Source: JAJZQZ01 sp963790415
GTDB lineage: Bacteria > Actinomycetota > Thermoleophilia > RBG-16-64-13
Direction of reading: 5' to 3'
DNA: 64,000 bases
Assembly: GCA_963790415.1 (NCBI GenBank)
Contig: CAWBOK010000001.1
Coordinates: 682,001-746,000 of the forward strand
The notes below the pieces were generated by a model that saw only the letters and a program-made list of their open reading frames with translations, had not been told where the DNA came from and ran no database searches. Positions 53,863-61,287 of the stretch are shown here, piece by piece (position 1 is the stretch's first letter; the number at the start of each line of letters is the position of its first letter). Made by a program: the position numbers and the translations under genes.

Positions 53863-54216
53863 ATGGCATCGGTCCTGTTCGTCCTGAACGACGCGCCGTA
53901 CGGCAACGAGCGCACCTACAACGCACTGCGCCACGCGCTGGCGATCGCCAAGACGCCCGACACCGAGGTGCGGATCTACCTCATGGCCGACGCCACTGCC
54001 TGTGCCGTGGCCGGTCAGGTGACCCCCGAGGGGTACTACTCCATCGAGAGCATGCTCAAGGGACTGATCGCCAAGAAGTCACTCGTCGCGTTATGAGGCA
54101 GCTGCATGGACGCCCGTGGTTTGGCGTCCGTGTCCGTGGTCGAAGGCGCCGTGCGCGGCTCCCTCGATGTGCTCGCCGAGTGGACGCTCGAGGTGGACAA
54201 GGTCCTTATCTACTAG
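53863..54216 (+). CDS. DsrE-family protein with an in-frame TGA (putative selenoprotein)
   Basis: Reading through TGA 54094-54096 gives a 117-residue protein from the ATG at 53863 (GAGGGAAATC upstream) to TAG 54216, the normal DsrE length. Before the TGA is SVLFVLNDAPYGNERTYNAL, then DTEVRIYLMADATACAVAGQ; after it is GSCMDARGLASVSVVEGAVR, then LDVLAEWTLEVDKVLIY. The residue at the TGA corresponds to the first Cys of the family motif C-G-x-C-M-D-A-R-G. A hairpin follows at the correct distance. The DsrE fold traffics sulfane sulfur; Sec here would sit in a U-x-x-C redox pair. Confidence 0.85.
54105..54132 (+). promoter_or_regulatory. Putative bacterial SECIS element of the DsrE gene
   Basis: CATGGACGCC (54105-54114) and GGCGTCCGTG (54123-54132) pair over 10 bp with one T-G wobble around loop CGTGGTTT. 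The loop starts 18 nt after the TGA and contains GGU, the feature SelB reads in known elements. Confidence 0.75.
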
Positions 54217-54234
54217 TGAGGAGTTCGAGCCGCA

Positions 54235-54585
54235 GTGGCTGAAGCAGATACAAGCAATAGGATCGACCCGAAGATCCTCGAGATGCACGCCAAGGTATGC
54301 CGGACGATGGCCCACCCCCTCCGCCTCGCGCTCCTCAACGCGCTCCGTAACGGTGAGCGCACGGTTGGGGACCTCGCGGAGGCCGTGGGAGCCAAGCAGC
54401 CCCTCGTGTCCCAGCACCTGGGCGCACTCCGCGATCAGGGCCTGCTGCATCACCACCGGAACGGCAGCGAGGTCTACTACAGCATCGCCTACCCCAAGAT
54501 GGTACAGGCGTGTGACCTGCTGCGCGAAGTGCTCTTCGAACACCTGCGGGCTCAAGAACAACTGTTGGCCAACAACCAAGACTGA
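54235..54585 (+). CDS. ArsR-family winged-helix repressor
   Basis: A 116-residue regulator from the GTG at 54235. The HTH is VGDLAEAVGAKQPLVSQHLG, the wing LLHHHRNGSEVYYSI. Two Cys are placed in the alpha2 region (HAKVCRTMAHPLRLALLNAL) and in alpha5 (VQACDLLREVLFEHL), like the cysteine pair of persulfide sensors of the SqrR/BigR type, rather than the CxC metal site of ArsR proper. It probably represses the operon through the dyad at 53803. Confidence 0.92.
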   Translation: MAEADTSNRIDPKILEMHAKVCRTMAHPLRLALLNALRNGERTVGDLAEAVGAKQPLVSQHLGALRDQGLLHHHRNGSEVYYSIAYPKMVQACDLLREVLFEHLRAQEQLLANNQD

Positions 54586-54603
54586 AGAAGGAGCAAGGGA
54601 TCC

Positions 54604-55104
54604 ATGGCGGAACTTCACGGCTTTCTGGGCAAGGACATGGACCTGCCCGAGGACCGGCTCTACGATGGCGGGCGACACTACTGGGTTAGGGGCGAAGACG
54701 ACACTGCCGTGGTAGGGATCTCCGAACCCGGGTTGGCGCTCACCGTCGCCCTCATCGACCTGGAAGTCTTTCCCGAGTCGGGTGATGAGCTGGTGGTGGA
54801 CCAGGAGATCGCCTTCGCCACCACCAAGAAGAACATGAAGTACTTCCTCAGTCCCTTGGCCGGACGAGTGGCCGAGGCGAACCCGGCGGCGACCGCAGAG
54901 GCCGTCAACGCGGAGCCCTACGAGACCTGGCTCGTCAAGATCGAGGCGGCGGCCGGGTGGGAGAACGCTCTTCTCGACGCCGAGTCCTACGCCGCGAAGC
55001 TCCAGGCAGGCGAGCACGCCACCCCCGAAGCGGCCCAGGCGGCCAAGGCCGGCAAGAGCTCCCCCACCTGCAAGTCCATCTACAGCGGCATCAAGGAGGG
55101 CTGA
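54604..55104 (+). CDS. Lipoyl-carrier protein (GcvH/LbpA-like)
   Basis: A 166-residue protein. Residues ~15-110 form a GcvH-like lipoyl domain: HYWVRGEDDTAVVGISEPGL, then GDELVVDQEIAFATTKKNMK and YFLSPLAGRVAEANPAATAE. The second Lys of TTKKNMK aligns with the lipoylated Lys in GcvH. A C-terminal extension ends in SSPTCKSIYSGIKEG. No glycine-cleavage genes are nearby; a lipoate carrier beside DsrE and ArsR resembles the LbpA proteins of heterodisulfide-reductase-like sulfur oxidation. GGAGCAAGG is upstream of the ATG. Confidence 0.85.
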   Translation: MAELHGFLGKDMDLPEDRLYDGGRHYWVRGEDDTAVVGISEPGLALTVALIDLEVFPESGDELVVDQEIAFATTKKNMKYFLSPLAGRVAEANPAATAEAVNAEPYETWLVKIEAAAGWENALLDAESYAAKLQAGEHATPEAAQAAKAGKSSPTCKSIYSGIKEG

Positions 55105-55107
55105 GCC

Positions 55108-56263
55108 GTGAAGCTGAACATCAAGTTCCATCCGTTGCTCTTCCAGGCGTCGCTGGCCGCCGGTGGCGTCGCCCTCATGCCGTTCAACTACCTGCAGTAC
55201 GGCATCGACCACGGCAAGGGCCTCATCACGTGGGCGAAGATTCCGTGGGACTCGATGACCGCCGCGCAGTACGCCCTCTACCTACCACTGATAGCCCTCA
55301 TGCTGGCTTTCACGGTGCTGCACTTCGGGCTCACGGGCTACTTTCTCTGGCGTCTAGCCAAATGGCTGGGGACCCCCGGAGCGTTTGGCGGCTTCATCAA
55401 CGTCCCCCAGAAGAACCAGAACGCGGGCATCTTCGCGGTCGTGGCGTCGCTCGCCATGACGGCGAACGTGTTCTGGGGCCCCCTGGGCTTCTTCGTCCCG
55501 TGGGTGTCGAACAACCTGCAGGCCCTGATGCTGCCGTCCCTGATCTTCTTCGGCATCCTCTGGGTGGCCCTGCTCTTCCTGGAAGTGAAAGCCCTGCGGA
55601 CCTGGTTCGCCAAGGGCGTCGACCGGACGCAGTTCAACTTCATCTGGCTGCTCGACGTGTTCGCCTTCGCCTTGGTCAGCCTGGCCGGGTCGGGTATCGT
55701 GGCCATATCCACGAACACGAGCATCCAAGCGACAGCAGCGGTCGCCACCAGTGATCACCCTGGTCTTCGGCTTTCTGTGGTTGCTCTACAAGCTGGTCTA
55801 TCTGATCTCCACCCACGCGAAGGCAGCCAAGCTGCCGGACAACCCGATCCTGCCGGCGTTCTTCCTGGTGATCCCCATCGCCTGCCTCTTCGGGCTGGCC
55901 GCGTACCGGGTGGTGAATTACCTGCAGCCGCAGTTGACGGTCGACCTGCCCGACTCGACCGCACTGGTCGTGGGGTCCTACGCCCTCACGATCGTGTGGG
56001 GCCTGACGACGCTGTATCTCATCCGGGACTACTTCCTGACCTATTTCCGAAGGAGTGACTTCGCCCCACCCCAGTGGGGCCTGGTCTGAGCGTTCGTCGG
56101 CTCCCAGGTCTTGGGAGTGTACGTGTTCGCCTTCTTCGCTCAGTACCGTGGCATCTCGTTCCTCAACTACATCAGCATCCTGTTGGCGGTGGTCATGTAC
56201 GGGTTCGTCATGAGCAAGTTCCTGCGGGCGTATCGGGTGGTCGACGAAGTCGCCGCGGCGTGA
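55108..56263 (+). CDS. Polytopic membrane protein with an in-frame TGA (putative TsoY-type selenoprotein), one frameshift
   Basis: About 385 residues with nine to ten membrane helices. It starts at GTG 55108 (GGAGGGC upstream): KLNIKFHPLLFQASLAAGGV. A one-base shift near 55748 moves from ISTNTSIQATAAV to VITLVFGFLWLLYKLVYLIS. In that frame TGA 56087-56089 follows FAPPQWGLV, and the frame stays open with AFVGSQVLGVYVFAFFAQYR, then FVMSKFLRAYRVVDEVAAA to TGA 56263. The continuation is clearly membrane protein. A SECIS-like hairpin follows the TGA. I recall a public family name TsoY (seleno)protein for such proteins, unverified here. It is the last gene of the sulfur operon and is perhaps a transporter or quinone-linked partner. 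Confidence 0.75.
56101..56117 (+). promoter_or_regulatory. Putative bacterial SECIS element of the membrane protein gene
   Basis: CTCCCA (56101-56106), loop GGTCT, TGGGAG (56112-56117): a perfect 6-bp stem whose loop starts 17 nt after the TGA and reads GGUCU. The same GGUC occurs in the loop of the well-studied E. coli fdhF element. Confidence 0.75.
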
Positions 56264-56302
56264 CCTTATCGGTTGACCGCAGTGCGCGAGATCACCAGGC
56301 AC

Positions 56303-56612
56303 CTACTCGTGGCGAAGCTCTCTCCCCAGGATCCTCTCCACGTCGTGCACCTTGCCCTCGAGCCGGCCCGTGGCTTCGCGCACGGTCGTCGATGGTGATG
56401 TGCGTTACCACCCGCGGCGCTCTTTCCCGCATGTAACGGTGGCAGCTCATGATGAGCTGCATGACCTCGGCCTCGTCGCCCTCGATCGTGGTCTGCATGG
56501 CTCCCAGCTTGAAGGGAAGTCCGGAGGCCTCGATCAGTGGCATCATCCCCGCCACGAACTCGCCCAGTCCTTCTCCAACGCCATAGGGAGCAACAGCGAA
56601 ACTGGCCAGCAT
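56303..56612 (-). CDS. MTH1187-family thiamine-binding protein (one frameshift)
   Basis: About 102 residues from the ATG at 56612. LASFAVAPYGVGEGLGEFVA, then GLPFKLGAMQTTIEGDEAEV and RVVTHITIDDRA match the MTH1187/YkoF-like thiamine-binding fold. A one-base shift near 56390 separates this from ATGRLEGKVHDVERILGREL, the expected family C-terminus, stopping at 56303. Members bind thiamine or HMP and form tetramers. It converges on the selenoprotein operon. Confidence 0.85.
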
Positions 56613-56904
56613 GATGGACCTCCAGTCCTCTCGGAATGTCTCCGCGTTCGGTACATCCGCCGCGCAGCCATATCTCGCCCAGTCAACCACGTCCAGGTCA
56701 AGGCGTCCACCAGTGCCCGGAGGGTCGCACACCGCGTGGTAATCGTCGTACACTCCGCTCGCGCCATGATCTGTGCCGAAAAGCAACACACCGGTTACAG
56801 AACGTTAACGGTTCTGGTCTGTGCTTCGGATAGCGTTGAAGCAGCGGGCGATACTTGCGTTGAATGGACTTCCCGGCAGAAACGGCGTGACGAGGGCGGT
56901 GGCC

Positions 56905-57327
56905 ATGTTCTCACGCATACTGGTTCCCACCGACGGCTCTGGGCCGTCGCAGCGGGCGGCGGCCCTGGCGGCCAGGCTGGCTCTCCAGTGGGGATCGGAG
57001 GTCATTCTTATCACCGTCGTGAAAGTACCCCAGTCCTTGGTCGTCGTGGCCGGAATGGGGGACATCATCGGAGACTACGACCGCGCCGCCGGCGAGGAAG
57101 CTCTCAAGCCGGCCCGCACCATTCTCTCTGAGATCGGTGTGGTAGCGCGGGAAGAGATCCTCGAGGGGTCTCCCGGCAAGGTGATCGTCGAGGTGGCGCG
57201 AACAAGCGGAGCCACGATCGTCGTCATGGGCAAACGGGGTCATGGCGAGATCCTGGGCCTCTTTCTTGGGAGTACGAGCGATCACGTGGCCCATAGCCTC
57301 GAGGTTCCGCTGGTGCTGGTCCCGTGA
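56905..57327 (+). CDS. Universal stress protein (UspA type, ATP-binding)
   Basis: A 140-residue protein from the ATG at 56905 with GACGAGGGCGG upstream; in-frame GTGs at 56887 and 56899 are less favoured. ILVPTDGSGPSQRAAALAAR is the first strand and helix; the ATP-binding signature is complete: GKRGHGEILGLFLGS (G-2x-G-9x-G-S), followed by LEVPLVLVP. It is a single gene. Such proteins respond to energy or redox stress. Confidence 0.9.
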   Translation: MFSRILVPTDGSGPSQRAAALAARLALQWGSEVILITVVKVPQSLVVVAGMGDIIGDYDRAAGEEALKPARTILSEIGVVAREEILEGSPGKVIVEVARTSGATIVVMGKRGHGEILGLFLGSTSDHVAHSLEVPLVLVP

Positions 57328-57431
57328 ATGGACTGACCTCGCGGTAGTTCGCCCCCGGGGCTCCGCGGCCACGAAGGGCCCTCCTCGCTTGGCTCCGTAC
57401 CGGCCCCACCAGGCAAGGATTCCCTGGGGAC

Positions 57432-57836
57432 TTAGCCAACCTGGCTAATCTCGAGCAGGTGACCGTCGGGGTCCCGGAAGAACGCCCGGACCTCGTAGCC
57501 CCGGTTGAGCGGTGGTGTGATGAACTCGGCGCCGCGGGCTCGCAGGGTCTCATAAGCCGCCCAGCAATCGGGGACGCGAATGGTGAGCTCATGGGTTGCT
57601 AGATTGGGATCCGCAGGAGGGGCAAACACCACGTCCGGTTTGTCCTCTGTCGAACCCCCGCCCGTGACCAAGAGCAGCCACGTGCCTTGAAAGCGGAAGA
57701 CAGACGAGGTTCCACCATACGCACGATAGAGCGTCGCTCCTAGCACGTCCCGGTAGAACCGAGTCGAGCGCTCGATGTCACTTACCACGAGGAGAAGCGT
57801 CAGCTCCATCCCTTCGGAAGGAAAATCACCAGTCAT
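57432..57836 (-). CDS. VOC-superfamily (glyoxalase-like) protein
   Basis: A 134-residue protein with two beta-alpha-beta units: LTLLLVVSDIERSTRFYRDV, LGATLYRAY, then ELTIRVPDCWAAYETLRARG and RAFFRDPDGHLLEISQVG. Metal-binding positions are partly kept (His in ATHELTIR, Glu in LLEIS). This combination suggests a metal-dependent lyase/dioxygenase or a binding protein; the substrate is unknown. Its promoter region on the right holds a fragment of the inverted-repeat element. Confidence 0.88.
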   Translation of the reverse strand: MTGDFPSEGMELTLLLVVSDIERSTRFYRDVLGATLYRAYGGTSSVFRFQGTWLLLVTGGGSTEDKPDVVFAPPADPNLATHELTIRVPDCWAAYETLRARGAEFITPPLNRGYEVRAFFRDPDGHLLEISQVG

Positions 57837-57857
57837 CTGACCTCCAGGACTTGTGCT

Positions 57858-57898
57858 TGGCCCGTTCTGCCGTAGGCACGTTCTTCAGCAGCCTCCCA
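57858..57898 (-). repeat. Inverted-repeat element copy F (terminal fragment)
   Basis: On the minus strand it reads GGGAGGCTGCTGAAGAACG followed by CAGAACGGGCCAAG. The pseudokinase gene ends within it: its last residues LGGC and TGA stop are encoded by the terminal repeat. Confidence 0.65.
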
Positions 57899-58694
57899 GC
57901 GCCTGCCTCATCTCCTCGACCGACCGGTACCGGTCGGCGGGGTCCTTCTGCAGCGCCCGGTGGACCACCTTGTCGATCGACCCGGGCACGCCGGCCCGGC
58001 GCCGGCTCGGAGGGGTGGGCGACACGGTGAGGTGCTTCTGGGCCACCTCGGGGGCCGAGAAGCCGTCGAACGGGACCGCTCCGGTCACCAGCTCGTACAG
58101 GATCACTCCCAGCGCGTACACGTCGGACTGGGGGATCACCAGGTCGCTCTGGATCTGCTCCGGGCTGAGGTAGTAGGCCGTCGCCGCCGCCCGGGTCTCC
58201 CCCTCGGGCAGGATGTTGGCGATCGCCATGCCCCACCCCACCACCTTCACCTCGTCGGACTCGGCCGAGACCAGCAGGTTGGAGGTCTTCAGGTTGCCGT
58301 GGGACAGGCCCTGGGACTCGATGGCGGCCACCGCCGAGGCCGCCTGCGCGACGTAGCGGACCGCGAGCGACGGCTCCAGCGGTCCTCCCGCCTGGATCAT
58401 GCTCTCGAGGTCGATGCCCGGGATGTAGTCGCGCACCACGTAGAAGTCGTCCCCGTCGCGGCCCCACGCGCTCGGGATGATCAGGCCGGGGTGCCCGGCC
58501 GTGACCTCCAGACGCGCAGACATGTCGGCGGCAAGCTCCGGCGACACGTCCCGCAACACCTTCAGCACCACGACCTCCCCGCCGGGCCCCGTCGCCTGGT
58601 ACGTCTCCGCCGACCCGGCCACGTCAAGCCGCCGTCCCAACCGGTAGCCACCGACCACCACCGGCTCCCTCACACTGTCCATCTCGACCCCCAT
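57885..58694 (-). CDS. Serine/threonine-kinase-like pseudokinase
   Basis: A 269-residue protein with a bacterial Ser/Thr kinase fold but degraded catalysis. The VAIK Lys is kept (VVVLKVLRDVS); the Gly-rich loop is poor (GRRLDVAGSAETYQA). The catalytic HRD is HGN (GLSHGNLKTSNLLV), and DFG is replaced by GWG (VKVVGWGMAIAN). The APE-like and C-lobe motifs are kept (AYYLSPEQ, SDVYALGVILYELVTGAVPF, DPADRYRSVEEMRQAL). No PASTA or membrane segment. It may be a nucleotide-sensing scaffold. Starts at 58694 or 58682 are both possible. Confidence 0.88.
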   Translation of the reverse strand: MGVEMDSVREPVVVGGYRLGRRLDVAGSAETYQATGPGGEVVVLKVLRDVSPELAADMSARLEVTAGHPGLIIPSAWGRDGDDFYVVRDYIPGIDLESMIQAGGPLEPSLAVRYVAQAASAVAAIESQGLSHGNLKTSNLLVSAESDEVKVVGWGMAIANILPEGETRAAATAYYLSPEQIQSDLVIPQSDVYALGVILYELVTGAVPFDGFSAPEVAQKHLTVSPTPPSRRRAGVPGSIDKVVHRALQKDPADRYRSVEEMRQALGGC

Positions 58695-58887
58695 CTTCCG
58701 ACCTTGACCTGCGCGGCGTCGCGAGAGACGCCGACTTTGTTGATCCTCCACAGTGTAGAGGAAGACGAGGCCGTCCGCCGCCCCGTCGAGTAGGCGCCGG
58801 GACCGCCATGCACCGCCTCGGCGCCGCGACGCCGCCGAGAGTCGGCGACTCGACAGGGATCGGCGACGCGGTAGAATACCCCCAGAT

Positions 58888-59682
58888 ATGTGGGCCGCCG
58901 ATCTGCACAATCACATGCCGCTCTTCTCCGATTACCGGGGAGCACCGTCGACCACGCCGCGAGACATCGTCGAAGCGGCGGTCGCCGGTGGGGTCGACCT
59001 GCTGGCTGTGACGGACCATCTGAGCATCGACTATGTCGACCGGATGCGGCAGGCCGCTGACGAACACGAGGTCGCCACCGGCCGCCGTCTGGGCCTGCTG
59101 CCCGGCCTGGAGTTCCGGCTGTCGGTAGACGGCGTGGAAGCCCACCTCGTGGTCCTGCTCCCCTGGGACGAGATAGGCGCGCGGACAGACGAGCTGTTCT
59201 CTGCGGTGGGCATCTCCCTGACCGGGCTCGACAAGACCGAGATGGCCGCCCGCGTCTTCGCCCGCGACCCCCAGTTGGTGGCGGAGGTGGCGCGAGACGT
59301 TGGGGGCCTTGTCCACCTGGCCCACGTGGACCGCTACTTCGGGGCTACCCGGGCCATGGACAGCCCCTCGTTCGATCGGCTGGTCAGCGAGGCGCCGCTC
59401 TCGGGTGTCGATATCGTCGATCCTGCCAACGCGTGGGAAATAGCCGCTCGCGCACCCGGGCTCGCGTTGCTGCACTCGTCCGACTCCCATTCCTTGCCCG
59501 AGGTCGGGCGGCGATACGTGCACCTGGACATGCGTGAGGCGACACTGGAGGCGCTGGAGTCGGCCCTGAAGGAGCACGCCGGCCACACCGTCGAGGAGGC
59601 GGTAGCCCGCTTTGGTGGCTCCTGCACGATCGGGGAGGTCCGGGAGGCAGGCCACCCCGGGGTAAAGGACCCCTTCTGCTAG
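58888..59682 (+). CDS. PHP-domain phosphoesterase
   Basis: A 264-residue protein. The PHP metal motifs are visible: ADLHNHMPLFSD (H-x-H), DLLAVTDHLSIDYVDRM (D-H), LPGLEFRLSVDGVEAHLVVL (Glu and His), VHLAHVDRYF (His) and LLHSSDSHSLPEVG (D-x-H). Such enzymes are metal-dependent phosphoesterases acting on small phosphates or nucleotides, e.g. 3',5'-bisphosphate nucleotidases. The stop overlaps the convergent nucleotidyltransferase stop (CTAG). Confidence 0.9.
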   Translation: MWAADLHNHMPLFSDYRGAPSTTPRDIVEAAVAGGVDLLAVTDHLSIDYVDRMRQAADEHEVATGRRLGLLPGLEFRLSVDGVEAHLVVLLPWDEIGARTDELFSAVGISLTGLDKTEMAARVFARDPQLVAEVARDVGGLVHLAHVDRYFGATRAMDSPSFDRLVSEAPLSGVDIVDPANAWEIAARAPGLALLHSSDSHSLPEVGRRYVHLDMREATLEALESALKEHAGHTVEEAVARFGGSCTIGEVREAGHPGVKDPFC

Positions 59683-60245
59683 CAGCCGCCGCCCGCTCCG
59701 CCGATCCGCCCGGGCACGTCCCAGCGGTGCATGAGACCGGCACAGGCGGAGGGGACCAAGTGCTCCCAGGACTCCCCCTTGGCCATGAGCCGGCGGACCT
59801 CGGTCGCGGCAATGCCTTTCTCCCCTAGCTCCCGCTCCCAGAGCACCTCGGTTCGCAGTCCTCTCTCCTCGAACAGGGCCCGTTTGCGGCGTCCCCACTC
59901 GTCGTAGATGGTGAGGTAGAACACGGCGTCGAGGGGCACGTAGTAGCCATACAGCTCGGGGAAGTTGATCGGGAAGGGCACCACGGCCAGCCCGTCGGCT
60001 TCGATCCCTTCGGCCCGCAACGCTGCCCAGACCAGCTGGTACCGCTCGTAGTATGTGAGCGGGTTACGACTAGGGAGTGAACGCTCGGGGGCGCTGGGGT
60101 CGAGACCTGTCAGAGTCGGGTCCGGGTTGGTAATCCCGACGACCAGCAGGTCGCAACGGCTCTTGCCCGCCATCAGGTAGCGCAGGTGGTCGTTGTGGAA
60201 CACCTGAAAGCGGCCGTGGATCACGCCGACCGGAGCGCGCGTCAT
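59679..60245 (-). CDS. NadM-like nucleotidyltransferase (cytidylyl/adenylyltransferase)
   Basis: A 188-residue Rossmann-like nucleotidyltransferase. GVIHGRFQVFHNDHLRYLMA holds the G-R-F-Q and H-x-x-H nucleotide site, DLLVVGITNPDP follows, and GIAATEVRRLMAKGESWEHL takes the place of the I-S-x-T-x-I-R motif. It resembles archaeal NMN adenylyltransferase. Its ATG overlaps the stop of the CDP-alcohol phosphotransferase gene (ATGA), so a role in making a CDP-alcohol for that enzyme is at least as plausible as NAD synthesis. Confidence 0.85.
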   Translation of the reverse strand: MTRAPVGVIHGRFQVFHNDHLRYLMAGKSRCDLLVVGITNPDPTLTGLDPSAPERSLPSRNPLTYYERYQLVWAALRAEGIEADGLAVVPFPINFPELYGYYVPLDAVFYLTIYDEWGRRKRALFEERGLRTEVLWERELGEKGIAATEVRRLMAKGESWEHLVPSACAGLMHRWDVPGRIGGAGGGC

Positions 60246-60961
60246 CGCACAGCCGTCGGCGAGGTCTGTGGCGGGGTAGCGGGAGGCACCCCTGACGGGG
60301 TCATGAAAGCCGTCTGGGTTCGAGCAACGCGTAGAAGTCGCGCGACAACCGTGGAATTTGGGTGGGTGGCGAGATACAGAAGTGACAGCAGCGGACTCCC
60401 CGACCAGACGGGCGTAGCCGCAGCAGCAACGATGTTCACAGCCGAGCGTGTGCCTTTGCTCGCTCGGGTAGGCGGAAAGCCATCGAACCCCAGGGACTCC
60501 GCGCGGGCCGCCGAGTAGCTGACGGCGTTGCTCCCCAGGAGAGCCAGCCCACCCAGGAGCCACAGGAGACCGCGGGGCCAGCGAGGGTGCGACCGCTGCA
60601 GATAGACCACGCTCCCCAACACCATGGCGCCGTCCGCGTATCGGTCGAGCACGGAGTCGAGCAGTGCTCCCGCGCTGCTCTCCCGGCCCGTGATGCGCGA
60701 CACCTGACCATCTACCCCGTCCAGGATCTGACCGACCGCGCCGAGGCCCGCGGCTACGACGGGCGCGCCCGCTCCGTAGGAGACGCCCGCCGACACGCCC
60801 AGCCCGGCGGCAGTCACCGTCACCATCCACGGCCGCACCCAGCGGACGACCGCCACTCTCCGGGAGACGGGCGCGGACAGGTGCACCTTGATCCAGCGCA
60901 GGACGAAGCGGTCGGTGGGCTTAGTCATCCAGGAGGGTGGGCTGTCCGGCGCCGCGTGCAT
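60242..60961 (-). CDS. CDP-alcohol phosphatidyltransferase family protein
   Basis: A 239-residue membrane enzyme. The catalytic motif reads DGVDGQVSR, then GALLDSVLDRYADG, fitting the CDP-alcohol pattern with its Asp residues (the usual A-R is V-S-R). Helices include VTVTAAGLGVSAGVSYGAGA, LLWLLGGLALLGSNAV and LLSLLYLA. The hydrophilic N-terminus (TKPTDRFVLRWIKVHLSAPV) and a Pro/Thr-rich C-terminus surround the core. It transfers a phosphoalcohol from CDP-alcohol to an acceptor, e.g. inositol phosphate or another lipid headgroup. Coupled to the downstream nucleotidyltransferase. Confidence 0.88.
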   Translation of the reverse strand: MHAAPDSPPSWMTKPTDRFVLRWIKVHLSAPVSRRVAVVRWVRPWMVTVTAAGLGVSAGVSYGAGAPVVAAGLGAVGQILDGVDGQVSRITGRESSAGALLDSVLDRYADGAMVLGSVVYLQRSHPRWPRGLLWLLGGLALLGSNAVSYSAARAESLGFDGFPPTRASKGTRSAVNIVAAAATPVWSGSPLLSLLYLATHPNSTVVARLLRVARTQTAFMTPSGVPPATPPQTSPTAVR

Positions 60962-60996
60962 GAGCGTACTGTACTACGACTCGCGCCGCCGCGCCC

Positions 60997-61025
60997 TTGA
61001 CAGATGCCCCCACATTCCCTATAAG
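60997..61025 (+). promoter_or_regulatory. Consensus promoter of the ABC transporter operon
   Basis: TTGACA (60997-61002), 17-bp spacer, TATAAG (61020-61025): a near-perfect housekeeping promoter reading into a ~255-nt leader before the substrate-binding protein gene. Confidence 0.8.
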
Positions 61026-61065
61026 TGTTCGTCGACCCTTCAGGCAGCTACGACCTGGACGCAGA

Positions 61066-61104
61066 AAGGAGGAAGCCATCGTGGTTCTGAACCGCAGGAC
61101 CTGA
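61066..61104 (+). other. Possible leader peptide (VVLNRRT) in the transporter mRNA leader
   Basis: AAAGGAGG is followed 7 nt later by GTG and seven codons (VVLNRRT) ending in TGA. This is a strong translation start with no long gene behind it, as in attenuation leaders. No clear terminator hairpin is seen after it. Confidence 0.45.
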
Positions 61105-61287
61105 GGCAGCAGTCACGGCGCACGTTGTGCACCGTGGCAATACGAACTCGGCCGTGGCGGCCTTCCCGTCCGGGCGAGCGCCTGCCTCTCCCTCTAGAGC
61201 GCTTCTCCTCGCTCAGTGCTGGCCGGCGTCTCGCTTCGGGCACGCAGGCACGGCACGGCACCACCCCCTGATCGAGGAGAGAGAACC

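Noticed and set aside
55102..55107. The TGA ending the lipoyl protein gene is in frame with the following membrane protein gene, as if a third Sec codon
   Set aside because: A proper ribosome-binding site (GGAGGGC) and GTG start at 55108 follow directly, the lipoyl domain is complete, and no suitable hairpin was noticed; it is an ordinary stop.
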